DNA of 64,000 bases, from the NCBI GenBank assembly GCA_032173965.1, contig JAVUNC010000004.1:1998501-2062500 (forward strand). The letters are read 5' to 3'. Made by a program: the position numbers and the translations under genes. Shown here piece by piece: positions 12,071 to 21,745 of the stretch. The notes beneath the pieces were generated by a model. That model did not search any database. It saw only the letters and a program-made list of their open reading frames with translations, and was not told the DNA's origin. Source of the DNA: Sitta carolinensis. Lineage: Eukaryota > Chordata > Aves > Passeriformes > Sittidae. How positions within the stretch are numbered: position 1 is the first letter of the stretch; each line of letters begins with the position of its first letter.

Positions 12071-14519
12071 ACAGAGGTCACAAACTGCCTTTCCCACCTT
12101 GTTTGTCAACACAGTTCCTTACACACCAAAATAAAACACAATTTCCCATAAATCTGTGTCCCACAGCTGTGTGTGTGTTCACTGAGATTTCCCCATGTAT
12201 CAAGGGCAGATTTTCTTCAGACAGTTTTTCTGATCTCAAGGGTTGAGGGGCTGGCAAAGCTCTTCTCTCTGATCTAGGACACATGCAGAATCTCTTTTTT
12301 ATTTCTTGCAATCACCTATTTCCTCAAACCCAGGAAATCACCTTCATCCAAACTCAGTCCTCCTGACAAAACTTGGCTAGAAAATTTGAAAATGACTCGA
12401 GGTGGGCAGGGAGGCAGAAAATCCCTGCAGGAACACAAGTATTTATTTCGGTAAGAAACCTGCCCCAACAACCCCCTGCACAGGTGCAGCAGCTCTGGGG
12501 CAAGTTCTCACCTGCTTTTTGTCTTACTAAACACAAGTAATTCAATTCGATCCACAAACAGGAAGCAGGAGGGACTGAACCCCACCTGAAGGGAAGGGTT
12601 TGTGTATCCAAATCCCAAAGGCTTTGCAAGTTTAATGAGCCGGTGAGCAGGTGATGTAGGGGGCACTTGAGCATCATTGAGATGCAGCCACCTCCTGCCT
12701 GGAGTGACAAACACTTAACGAGGCACGGGAGCTTTGAGGGAGAGCAGAACAGAAAGGTCGGGCTTTAAAATGTGGCAGTAGAGACAAATGTCTGAGCAGA
12801 GCGTGGCCACCTCTGCGGGAGGGTTCCGCTGCTCCGAGGAGGGATTTTGGTATCTGCAGTCCCCCAGGGCTGGGCAGCTGGCAGCACAGCCGCGCTCGGG
12901 TGGTCACATCGGAGCTTTTAAATTCAGGGGTTTGTCAATGAAGATGAAAAATATCACTTGTTTGGCCGTGCACTGCACTGAAAACAAGAGTCAGTCTTTT
13001 TCTAAGTCATTTATCCCTTAAGCTTGTGTTCTCTACCTCCCTCTACCACGTGGAAAAAAAGGGAGATTAATAATTTCATTTTCTATCTCTGCTCACAATA
13101 ATGTTAACACAGGACTGCAACTGTCTGGATTAACAGCCCTCAAGGAGTCTATTTACATACATTCCTCAAAAACCTGCTTTAAACTATATTTAAACAGTAA
13201 AACCGACTAAGCCCCAAATATTAAATTTAAAATATCACCGAGAGTTTTGTTTTAAATTCACAAAGCCTTAATTATTAAGGAGTTACATCACATTTTGCCT
13301 TTCTTTTAGTAAAGTTTAAACAAATATGTAAAGCCAAGCTGGTGCAGGAGTGAGGAATTCACTTGGTTTATTCACAAATGTAACACACTCACGTGAAATT
13401 AAGTTCTCACCAGACCAGAACTTTGACAAATGAAGCTATAAATTGAAGTAAACAGAAAGAAATGAAGGGAAAAATAAATTCTATTTTTGTAGCTTTTAAA
13501 CTATTGGTAATTAAAAAAAGGCAATGAAATATCACCACTTTCATCAGCAAAACATTTTCCTGCCTTTCTTTATAATCATGAGTAGTACCATGACCCTGAT
13601 AACTGTGAGCTAACTGGAAAATCTTCCTTTTTTCCTTCTTTAAAAGCAGCTAAAATCATCTCTCTCTGTGGCTGTCATGCTGTGGTAAATCGATTCCTGG
13701 GAATCAATGGATTCTTTCTACCAGATTGAAACAAAATGACAGAAAAATAAGAATTTTTAAAAATCATATTTTTATACAGCTGTTTGTACAGGTGACATTT
13801 CTGGGCCTGCACCTCTGTTAGAATTTTAGATTAGGAATCCAGGAGTGGGAATGTTTGCACCATGTGTGTCTCTATACACATTATAAATGAAATAATTTCC
13901 ACACAGTTTATACTTGTTACTATTTAAAACAGATCCAGAGCTTTCAGTCATGTTCCTGACTGGACTAAAATGCAAGTATTTTTGTTCCAAGATTTGCTTG
14001 CTTCCAGCTTTTTTCTCTTATGGCTAAAGGCTAGTGCAGCCAACACACAAAGGTGCCTCATCTCCTAACTCCAAAAATCACATTAAAAAAATGACACAAA
14101 CCACACAGAAGGCACAAATATGCCCAGCCTAGCTCCCTGCTTTTCTGGCAGGATTTGCAAATTGAATGAAAATTTGGCAGTGGGGCACAAAGGGCCCAAG
14201 TTGAGGGGCTGATTCCAGGTGCACAGGGAGAGGGAGGTTCTCTACAAACATCCCACTCCCACTGAGCACCTCATGGAGGGCAGAGTGACAGAGGAGAAAG
14301 ATGGGGGCTCAAACCTGCAGCTGCAAAACATTCAGAGCTGTGCAGGTTAAAGGCAGAGCCTGGAATTCCAAGTGAAGCCAACAAATCCTGCAGTGCATTC
14401 CTCCGGTATTAGTATCACATGCCAGCCTAAAATCTGGGGGGAAACGAGCCTGAGCCAAAGCACATTTGAGGTTGTAGAAGTCTGATGGTTTCAGTGGATT
14501 CTGAATCAGGCCTGGAGTC

Positions 14520-14612
14520 AGAATCCCAGAATGGTTTGGGTTGGAAGGGACCTTGAGGCTCATCTTATCCCAACCCCTCTGCCATGGACAGGGAACATTC
14601 CCTTGGTCCCTC
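14520..14612 (-). mobile_element. Short CR1 3'-end fragment
   Basis: AGAATCCCAGAATGG and GGTTTGGGTTGGAAGGGACC are the inverted CR1 3' end. CCAACCCCTCTGCCATGGAC follows before the similarity fades. Confidence 0.88.
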
Positions 14613-15746
14613 ACCTCTACCCTGTTCTTCCAAATTCAACCCAAATCTATGAGAAAAGGAGATCTGACTCATGTCCTCACAAACCCAAATTCAGACACAA
14701 CTCCAGAAAAATATAAGGAGACGAATCTCATAATTCTCAGTACCTGAATTTAAAAGCAGATCTAAAAATGCTCCAATAGACTCCAGTTTGTATTTTCACT
14801 CCTTAACCCTTCCCTCTCTCTGTTCCCATGCAAGACTCTAAACATTAAAAGAGCTCTGCATTTCCATTGGGGTCTTTAAATAAAGATTTGCCAGTTTGCT
14901 TTTCCCCACTGAATTCTATCAACCTCTACAATCACACCCAGAAGTGCTCGACTTTGCAGAGTTTGTCCCACTGGTAATATTCATCCCCACACAGATCCTT
15001 ATCACACAGGTTAAGATTAAGCAGGATCAAGCTCCTTGACCACCTGCCTCTGGAATTAACTTTACACACTTCCATGGAGAGTGGTTTCCTAAAAGTCTTA
15101 AAACAGCCCAGAACCCAGTTTGATAAAAAAAAGCTATGAAGCTTTATTACAACGCACTGCTCAGCCTCAAAACCAAGAGACAATCTTAAATTGAATAATG
15201 GTGTCACTTCAGATTAAATAAATCAAATATTATGCTCAGGCATGTTGAAAACTGCTTGGGCTTTCACCTCCAGACTGAGAGCTGCAGAACATTATGTGAA
15301 ACTGAAATTCTTCCCAGAAAACGAAACAGTGCCTGAACCCAAGGTCTCTAGGAAAGTTAAATAGTTCAAGAGAGGAGACCAATATCATGGGTCATGTACT
15401 TTCTGACAGAAGACTGAAACATCAGAACCAAACGCCTGTCAGAAGCAAGGTATGCCCTTCGCAAAGCTGTTTCAGGCCGATTTTTTTTTTTTTTTTATTA
15501 GTATCTCCCTGTATTACTACACTAGGCATGGAAAACGTCTTTATCACAAACCACGGGGATTTATTCACGTTCCTCGCAGAGTCCAGCAGAAGCCACAGGT
15601 GCAGGGGAAAGCTCCACGCCAGACTCGCGTTTAAGGCTAGGAAGGCTGAGAAACGTTTCCTCCTCCAGAGTTAAGATCTGACCCCGTCCAACGGCCGGGC
15701 AACGGTCCCGGCCTTCCCCTCCCCACTCAGGGCCGACCCCCGCCAT

Positions 15747-15863
15747 CCCTCAGACCCCGCTTTACCCTCCCTCAGCCCCCCCCCCCCGCCCCAACATCAT
15801 CACCCCCTCATCCCTCAGGCCCTCCCCAGCTCCCTCAGGATCATCTCCCCCCCCTCCCCTCAG
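15747..15863 (-). repeat. Degenerate CCCTCAG tandem array with C-runs in INTS9 intron 1
   Basis: CCCTCAG occurs at 15747, 15769, 15812, 15832 and 15857, at roughly 21-bp periodicity, embedded in C-runs (for example 15776-15787 and the run near 15847). On the INTS9 sense strand it is a CTGAGGG and G-run array just downstream of the exon 1 donor, with G-quadruplex potential. Confidence 0.6.
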
Positions 15864-16007
15864 GCCCCCCTCCAGCGCATCACTTTCCCCTCACGCCCGG
15901 CGAGGCTGAGACTGGGCAGCCCGGAGGCGACGCCGGGAGCGCCCCCCGCAGCAGGGGGAAGGCCGAGCCCCCTCCCCGCCCTCATGGCCCCCGCGCTGGG
16001 CACTCAC

Positions 16008-16016
16008 CAGCTTCAT
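16008..16016 (-). CDS. INTS9: INTS9 coding exon 1 (start codon, M-K-L)
   Basis: On the minus strand, ATG AAG CTG (16016-16008) is followed at once by a consensus donor GTGAGTG (16007-16001). M-K-L joined in phase 0 to Y-C-L-S-G-H-P of exon 2 gives the conserved INTS9 N terminus, so this start is well supported despite being only nine coding bases. The 5' UTR lies to the right of 16016 inside the CpG island; its length is unknown. The four ACTACAA-type elements at 16085-16290 are the probable core promoter. Confidence 0.93.
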
Positions 16017-16084
16017 CGCGTCCCCCGGTTCTATTTACCGGGACAATCCTGCCCCCCTTCCTGTCCGCCCTGCCGCGCCGCGGA

Positions 16085-16103
16085 GCATCATGGGCGCTGT
16101 AGT
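16085..16103 (-). promoter_or_regulatory. ZNF143/THAP11 (SBS)-like element 1
   Basis: Read on the minus strand this is ACTACAGCGCCCATGATGC. It keeps the ACTACA head, CCC centre and ATGC tail of the known ACTACAATTCCCAGCATGC-type element. It is the copy nearest INTS9. Confidence 0.7.
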
Positions 16104-16145
16104 CCCGCCGCCCCAACGCCCTGGATAACGTCATGGCCTCCCGAG

Positions 16146-16164
16146 GCATGCCGGGAGTTGTAGT
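16146..16164 (-). promoter_or_regulatory. ZNF143/THAP11 (SBS)-like element 2
   Basis: The minus strand reads ACTACAACTCCCGGCATGC, nearly perfect for the SBS consensus. It lies 61 bases from element 1 in the same orientation. Confidence 0.85.
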
Positions 16165-16191
16165 CCGCCCCGAGCTCAGCCCCGCCGCCCC

Positions 16192-16196
16192 ATTGG
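16192..16196 (-). promoter_or_regulatory. Inverted CCAAT box
   Basis: CATTGGCG on the plus strand gives CGCCAATG on the minus strand, a typical NF-Y site context. It lies between SBS-like elements 2 and 3. Confidence 0.6.
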
Positions 16197-16213
16197 CGCG
16201 CCGCGTGCCCGCA

Positions 16214-16232
16214 GCACGCTGGGAGTTGTAGT
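16214..16232 (-). promoter_or_regulatory. ZNF143/THAP11 (SBS)-like element 3
   Basis: The minus strand reads ACTACAACTCCCAGCGTGC, one base off the usual GCATGC tail. It is 68 bases from element 2 and in the same orientation. Confidence 0.82.
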
Positions 16233-16271
16233 CCCGGCGCCGCGGGTCTCCCCGTCACCCTGGGGAGGGGA

Positions 16272-16290
16272 ACTACAAGTCCCAGGGTCT
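16272..16290 (+). promoter_or_regulatory. ZNF143/THAP11 (SBS)-like element 4, opposite orientation
   Basis: The plus strand reads ACTACAAGTCCCAGGGTCT. The ACTACAA and TCCCAG halves are intact but the ATGC tail is lost. It is the only copy pointing toward HMBOX1. Confidence 0.65.
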
Positions 16291-16316
16291 CACAGCTGCA
16301 GCAGGTGGGGGTTCGG

Positions 16317-16336
16317 ATGTTGATATCAACATGGCG
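16317..16336. promoter_or_regulatory. 16-bp perfect palindrome overlapping a YY1-like site
   Basis: ATGTTGATATCAACAT (16317-16332) equals its own reverse complement. Its last bases form the start of CAACATGGCGC, a YY1-type ATGGCG core at 16331-16336. It lies about 27 bases beyond SBS-like element 4 on the HMBOX1 side. Confidence 0.55.
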
Positions 16337-16403
16337 CTTGTCAGACAGACAAAGACAGTCGGTCTGGTGTGATTGAGCCAAAAAAAAAAAAAAAAAAAAA
16401 AAT

Positions 16404-16641
16404 CCAAAAAAAAAAAGAGAGGGAGTGGGCGAGGAGAAGGGAGCGGCAGGAGGAGCGCCGGGCGGGGAGGGGGCTGTGTCCTCGGGGGGCGTGGGGGGGC
16501 TGAGGGATTTCCTCCCCCCTATTGTTCTCGTCCCTCCGCGCCCCCCGTTAATCCCCCCTCAATCTGGGGCGGGGGCGGGCGGGGGGACCCCCCCAGTCCC
16601 GCCGGTCCATGGTGAGGCGGAGGCGCCGGCAGCACCCAGAG
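16404..16641 (+). other. HMBOX1: HMBOX1 first exon (non-coding, left end approximate)
   Basis: A consensus splice donor (CCCAGAG|GTGAGT, cut after 16641) lies in the CpG island on the strand opposite INTS9, about 625 bases from the INTS9 start codon. This is where the 5' exon of HMBOX1 is expected from the conserved head-to-head arrangement. The transcription start cannot be read from sequence; the left boundary given is only the first position after the long A run of the promoter. An ATG at 16609 opens 11 codons (M-V-R-R-R-R-R-Q-H-P-E) to the donor. If exon 1 joins directly to 62499, that frame stops after three more codons, so it is a short upstream ORF. A weaker alternative donor (ATG|GTGAGG) sits at 16612. 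Extra untranslated exons in the 46-kb intron cannot be excluded. Confidence 0.6.
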
Positions 16642-16906
16642 GTGAGTGTTAAGGGGGGATACGGGGGGGAGCGGCGGGGCCGAGGGGAGGGGGCGGGCGG
16701 GTGGGTGGGCTGGAGGGAGGGAGGGAGGGCAGCGGGAAGGGGTCCCCCCTCCGCCGGCACCGCCGGGAGTCGCGCCGAGCCGGAGAGCGGGATGTGCGTG
16801 AGGGGGGCAGCCCGGGGCGGGCACGGGTGGGCAGGGGCAGCCCCTCAGCACGGGCGGCAGAGTTGGAGCCGCGGCTTTGGGGGGCTCCGCGGGTACCCCC
16901 GGATCC

Positions 16907-17270
16907 GGGGGAGGAGGAGGAGGAGGAGGAAGGTGTCCCCGGGAGGCTGCAGCGGGGAGGGCAGGGCACCTTTGGGGTTCGCTGTTCCTGCCATTTGTCT
17001 ATTTATTCTGATTCCTGCCGTCTCCCGGGTGTGGGGGCACGGAGTGGCGGCCGCGGAGCCCCTCAGCCTGGGTGGGTGCTGCGGTTTGGGGGGTGTTCGG
17101 GTGTTGTTCGCCGCCGAGTTTTGGGGTGGGCTGGTGCGACCCCGGGGACGGCGGGGCAAGGAGGGAGGCTCCGACATGCGGGGCTGGAGCCGGGCACGGA
17201 GCCCCCTGCGCTCTGCCGGGGAGCTCTGCCCTGGCCGGGGCTCCGGGGGGCTCCGGGGGGCTCCTTTTCG
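16907..17270 (+). repeat. GGA run and GGGGGGCTCC repeats at the start of HMBOX1 intron 1
   Basis: A (GGA)n run lies near 16910-16928 and a twice-repeated CTCCGGGGGG unit near 17240-17266. Both fall in a plus-strand G-rich stretch. They are simple low-complexity sequence with G-quadruplex potential and do not encode protein. Confidence 0.55.
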
Positions 17271-20200
17271 GGAGCTTTGTGCCGGTGGAGGTCGGGGAAC
17301 GGGGCTCGGGGCTCCCCCAAACCCCGCCGCCCCCAGGGCTCCGAGGGCTCCGCAGCTCCCGGGGCTTCGGGAGGTTTTCGGGGAGGGCAAAGGCGTGAAA
17401 CCCGAAGGGTGTCTGCTTGCTGGAGAGTTTAACATGGGAACGGGTGGGGGAGGAGGAGGACCCGGAGGGAAGTCATTCCCAAAATGTGCGAGGAGAGCTT
17501 GGGTGGGGTGTCAGACGCATGTTTGTTTTGTACTTTCTTGGGAAGAGGTGGGGGACGGGGGTGGGGGGTAAATGCTTTTGGGTCCCGTGCCCGGGATGGT
17601 TTTGGGTCAGAACGGTTTGACCGCAGGAGCGGTCGGGGTAGGGAATTCTGCTGGAGTGTTTGCCTCAGCTTCGGGGTTAAAACAAAACAAGAGGCGAGTG
17701 TATTTAGGTGGAGAATACACACCCGAGCCAGACCCCGCCGAGTTCTTCGACCTCAGTTTGGTCTGATGCGTTCTTTCCTTCTTTCCTTTTTTTTTTTTCT
17801 TAGTTGGTGGAGTGTCTCTTGGTATGTTTGCAGAGCACTTTTTCGGAAGCATTTTGTTCTTTGCGATAGGTCTGGAAAAGCCTCGGTTGGACGTGCTGTT
17901 TTTCCCCAGTTCTTTCGTGTTAGGGACAAAAAAAAAAAAAAAAAAAAAAAAAAAGCTCTTTTGGGGGGTGGGGAAGGAAGAGGAAATGAAGGTTTAAGCA
18001 TGTTTGTGGAGTCGGGTCTGTCTCAGTTTGTTCAAGTAACACTGGGGGTCTGATTCGGTAGCTTTTAAGTACAAAACGTTTATGAACAAAAAACTGGGGA
18101 GATGTAAACTTTGTAGGGAGGAAAGCGTTAAAGCGATGGCCACGGAACGCGGATCTGGAGACTCTGCCTTCGTCCCTGCCTTCAAACTGGCGGGGATGGA
18201 GGGAAAGAAAAATGAAAACACTGGGGAAAAAAAAAAAAAAACAAAAACCTCTACAATTTGCATGAATGATGCCATGTAAAATACCGGAGCGAGGAATTGT
18301 GCTTTGCAGACGATTTGTGGGCTGGCGAAAGCCTGGAGTGCCTGCTCGGGTCCCGTGATATGACTCGCTCATTTCTGCAGGGCTCATCAGGTACAGGCTC
18401 TGCTTCCTTCCTGGGATGGTGCAGCTGGCATTTGATTTCCTCCATGGATGGGAGAGGAGGAGTTCTGTGCAGTTTTTTTTCCCCGAGATGATTGCATTTT
18501 CTTTGGCCTTGCTGTACCCTGCCTCATTAGTAGGAACTGCATCTATACTTATTTACCATTATACCGTGTCCCTTGGGAAGCGGGGTGTAGTTTGGAGTAG
18601 GTATATATGGATTTATCACTCCTAACATTTTTTTTCTCCTGTCATGCTAAGACCAAATCCGTCAACAGCAGAGAACAAACTTAATTTATTTCTGTGTTTT
18701 GTATCTCCGTTTTTACCATTTCTCTTCTAAATTGCTAAGAAAACATCTCTGAGATGGAGAGAGGGAAGAAAGGGATGGGAAATGTTGTCTGTGTCGGGAT
18801 GCATTTGTTATCTGCATGTCCAGGGAGCCCCAGACTGGGGAAGGGCAAGGTTTGTTTTTGCACGTGAAAACTGGGGTTTGGGAATATTTTTTTCCCTTAT
18901 GTGAAGATTATTCTTTAGCCCTGCGACAGCCACAACTTTTTCTGTCTGGTTGACAGAATTACCTGACGAGCCTGGGCAGGAGGCTGGGAACAAGGAAGTG
19001 GAGTTTCACTCCATGCTGCCTGTTCTTCCTCCCCTCGTTCTCTTAGCACCAGTGCAAGCACCAGAACAGGCATCAGCATTTTTACTCCTGTGTCATCCCA
19101 CTGTTTCGAGCAGGTCTAGACGACATTGTGGTATGCAGGCTGCCAGCTGGGTTACAGGAATGCTACCCTAGGTGAAACGGCAGGATTTTTAAGGAGAGGT
19201 AAGGAAATCTGGGAGAAAATCCTGTGTGAATGAGGCCTGGTTATCTCTAGAACTGCTTCACCGAGCGATGTCAAGCAACTCCCTGGGTTTATTGACCTTT
19301 CTGGACAACATACATCTCTCTGGCATTGTGATTCTGATAATTCCATGGAATCGGGAGCTAGTGGCAGCTGCAGGAAGCTTATTTTTAAGGCAGTTTCTGT
19401 GTGAGTCTTACTGGTCTCTTACAAAGGGATATTAAAAGTTGATAGCTGTGCAGTGTTTTGAAAACCAAATTATTATGAAGTATTTACTTTATAGTGATAA
19501 TCCGTGGGAGTGTTTGGTATGTTTTTTTGTGGCTGTCTGGACTTGGGAAAAGAATGGGGCTCTGACATTCATTTATAATACTAATTTGCTTTTTCATAAA
19601 ATGCATTTTTATTAAGTGTGACTGTCAGGAATTGTTCTGTCGTTAACTTTTGGGACTGCTCTTTTTGTGTTGTGTGTCAGTGGGGCAGGGTTGAAATTTG
19701 GGTCCTTGTGTGGAGAACTGGGAGAGTTAATGAAACTGAAGCATGAGAAAGGAGGAAGCTGTACTGTTCCTTATACCAAGGGTTTTGGGTAGTGTTTGGT
19801 TGTATATGTTAGAAAACAAATGAATTTTCAGGAAACATCAGCACATTTTAATCTAAAGAAAGCAACTTGTGCTTCACAGTGATTTCTGTGCGGAGCTTTT
19901 AAGGACATTACAGAATGACAGGCTACAGTATTGGCATCTGTAGCAAAATCTTTTTCATCTGCAAAGTTTTAGAATTTGAAATCAAAATACTGTCAGCTTA
20001 AGAATCTTACTGTAAAAAACAGATGTCGTTCCTCCTGTCGATAACTTCATGCAGCTTTGATTCTAAAGTCCCCGAAGTTGATTTCACATTATGCTGATTT
20101 TAACAGAGCAGGGATTGGATTCTGCATACATGTCCTCGTGGGATTGAGCTTTAATTATACCTATGCTGATAATATGAACTTGTGTGCTATCAATACAGTG

Positions 20201-21569
20201 AGACCAATACTGTGATTGCAGCAGGATTTTTAGGACATAATGAGAAGAATTTTTTTTTTTTTCGAGGGGGTGTTGGTGTAACTCGTAATCCTAAAGCTGG
20301 TTTTATTTGTAAGATTAGTAATAAACTGTGTTTTAGCATTTTAATATTCCTGAATTGACTAAAGCTCCTTTCTGCCTTGGACTAAAATTAGGATGGCTGG
20401 GTAGCAAAGTGTACTAAGAGTTTGTATTTGAACACTCAGTCATGCAAACGGGTTGTGTGGTAGCTGTGAATGCAATTCCCAGGGTTAATGCTAAAGATAA
20501 GTGTTTTGACAAATGCTTTTAATTTGGGGAACAATGCAAGCAAGAATGACAGGATATGAAAAGAAAGTGCTATTTTTCGTCTCGCAGGTGGCAAACAAAG
20601 GTGTAGAGGGATCAACTTGCCCAGGTTCCTTGCAGGGAAGTCTGCAGCAGAACTCGCAATCAGTCTGTGATCTCAAGGGTTTGTCAGGGCTTTAATCAGT
20701 TTTTCTTCCTCCCCTCGTTAATTGGCTAGCTTTGACATTTTGAAAATAACATCTAGAGATTATTTCTCTTTTCTCCAGTTTCAAACTTTATCTCCCGAAG
20801 TTTTTTTGGTTTTGGTTTTTTTTTTTTTTTTTCATTTTCAGTCAAGCCTTGAAAACACAAGGTTGGAAAACTTGATCTGAGCAGCACCTCTCTGACATCT
20901 GATACTATCTCCAAACAGCCCCTGACAAGTGAACCCTCTCATTGAAATCATGTGAGGAATTTCATTACTCAACTCTGAAGATCTTCTGGGGGAAAGGAGG
21001 TTGCAAACTATTAACTATGTGGTCTTCATTGCAAGTTGGCAGATAAAATGCTCTTACGTATTTGAGGCTGTCATGTGGTCCACAGCCAGAAGTAGAGAAT
21101 CAGCTTTGTAGTCGCTGACCAACCAAAACTTTCATCTTGTCACTGTGAGAAACACTTGTGTTTTTGTGTTGTGCCTGCAGATTTCAAGTGAATATATCCC
21201 TTTCTTTAAACATGCTCTTTGTTATATCCTGCCCCTCTCAACTGGGCGCTTACACAGCCCGTGGTTGGATGAGCACGTGGAGAAGCTTTTATCCTCCAGA
21301 ACCTTAAAAAGTCTGCTGGGTTTGGGCAGCTCCTGTTCTTGGCTGTTGCAGTTGGATTTGGCAGAGGTGTGGTGGTGGTGCAGGCTCCCTGTGTGACACT
21401 GCTGAGCCCAGGGCTCGTGTCACAGTCCTGGAGCCGCTGCTGTGACAGTTACGGCGTTGTAAAGCCCAGCCCAATCAGGGCTGATGGATTTATGGCTGGA
21501 GCAGCGCTGCTCTAGTGGCTCCCACTCCATCATTCTAGCCAAGCCACTGCCCTCCTTTGCTGCTCCGTG

Positions 21570-21745
21570 TCAGAACAATGCTTTGCACCTCTGTTAGTAA
21601 ATCTCTAGAAGTGCCTGGCAGAGGTATTGGTGTTTTACAAATGGAGAAACTGAGGCACAAGGGCTGAGTGAGGTAAGGTCATGGACTGAGGCAGCAGCAC
21701 TTCAACACAGGTGTCTCCTCCTCCCCATCTGCTGCACTTTCCAGC
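21570..21745 (-). mobile_element. MIR/CORE-SINE-like relic
   Basis: The plus strand carries AGTGCCTGGCAGAGG, then TTTTACAAATGGAGAAACTG and AGGCACAAGGGCTGAG. This is the inverted MIR core and tail order (TGCCTGGCAC, TTTTACAGATGAGGAAACTG, AGGCACAGAGAGG). This is an old amniote-age SINE family. Confidence 0.65.

Larger units (their letters stand above)
11511..16007 (-). other. INTS9: INTS9 intron 1
   Basis: A 4.5-kb first intron. It contains CR1 fragments at 11572-12070 and 14520-14612 and a mildly CpG-bearing patch near 12790-12910. Its right end is the C-rich array within the CpG island. No exon was found. Confidence 0.85.
16017..16608. promoter_or_regulatory. Bidirectional INTS9/HMBOX1 promoter
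   Basis: The interval between the INTS9 start codon and the ATG-proximal part of HMBOX1 exon 1 is GC-rich and TATA-less. It holds four ACTACAA-type elements, an inverted CCAAT box (ATTGG at 16192-16196), a 16-bp palindrome with an overlapping YY1-like ATGGCG (16331-16336), and an A run at 16380-16402 followed by a second at 16406-16416. Divergent housekeeping promoters commonly carry this set. Start sites for either gene are not determinable here. Confidence 0.85.
15690..17650. promoter_or_regulatory. CpG island spanning the divergent promoter
   Basis: From about 15.69 kb the sequence changes from AT-rich to strongly GC-rich with many CpG dinucleotides, continuing into HMBOX1 intron 1 until about 17.6 kb. 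It covers INTS9 exon 1, the shared promoter and HMBOX1 exon 1. Edges are by eye. G-runs on the plus strand of the HMBOX1 half and C-runs in the INTS9 half (G-rich in the INTS9 transcript) mean both nascent RNAs begin G-rich. Confidence 0.9.

Noticed and set aside
16609..17571. A 320-codon open frame starting in HMBOX1 exon 1
   Set aside because: It runs through a splice donor into GC-rich intron; its composition is G/R/A-rich low complexity, and the antisense strand is equally open. It is an effect of few stop codons in GC-rich DNA.
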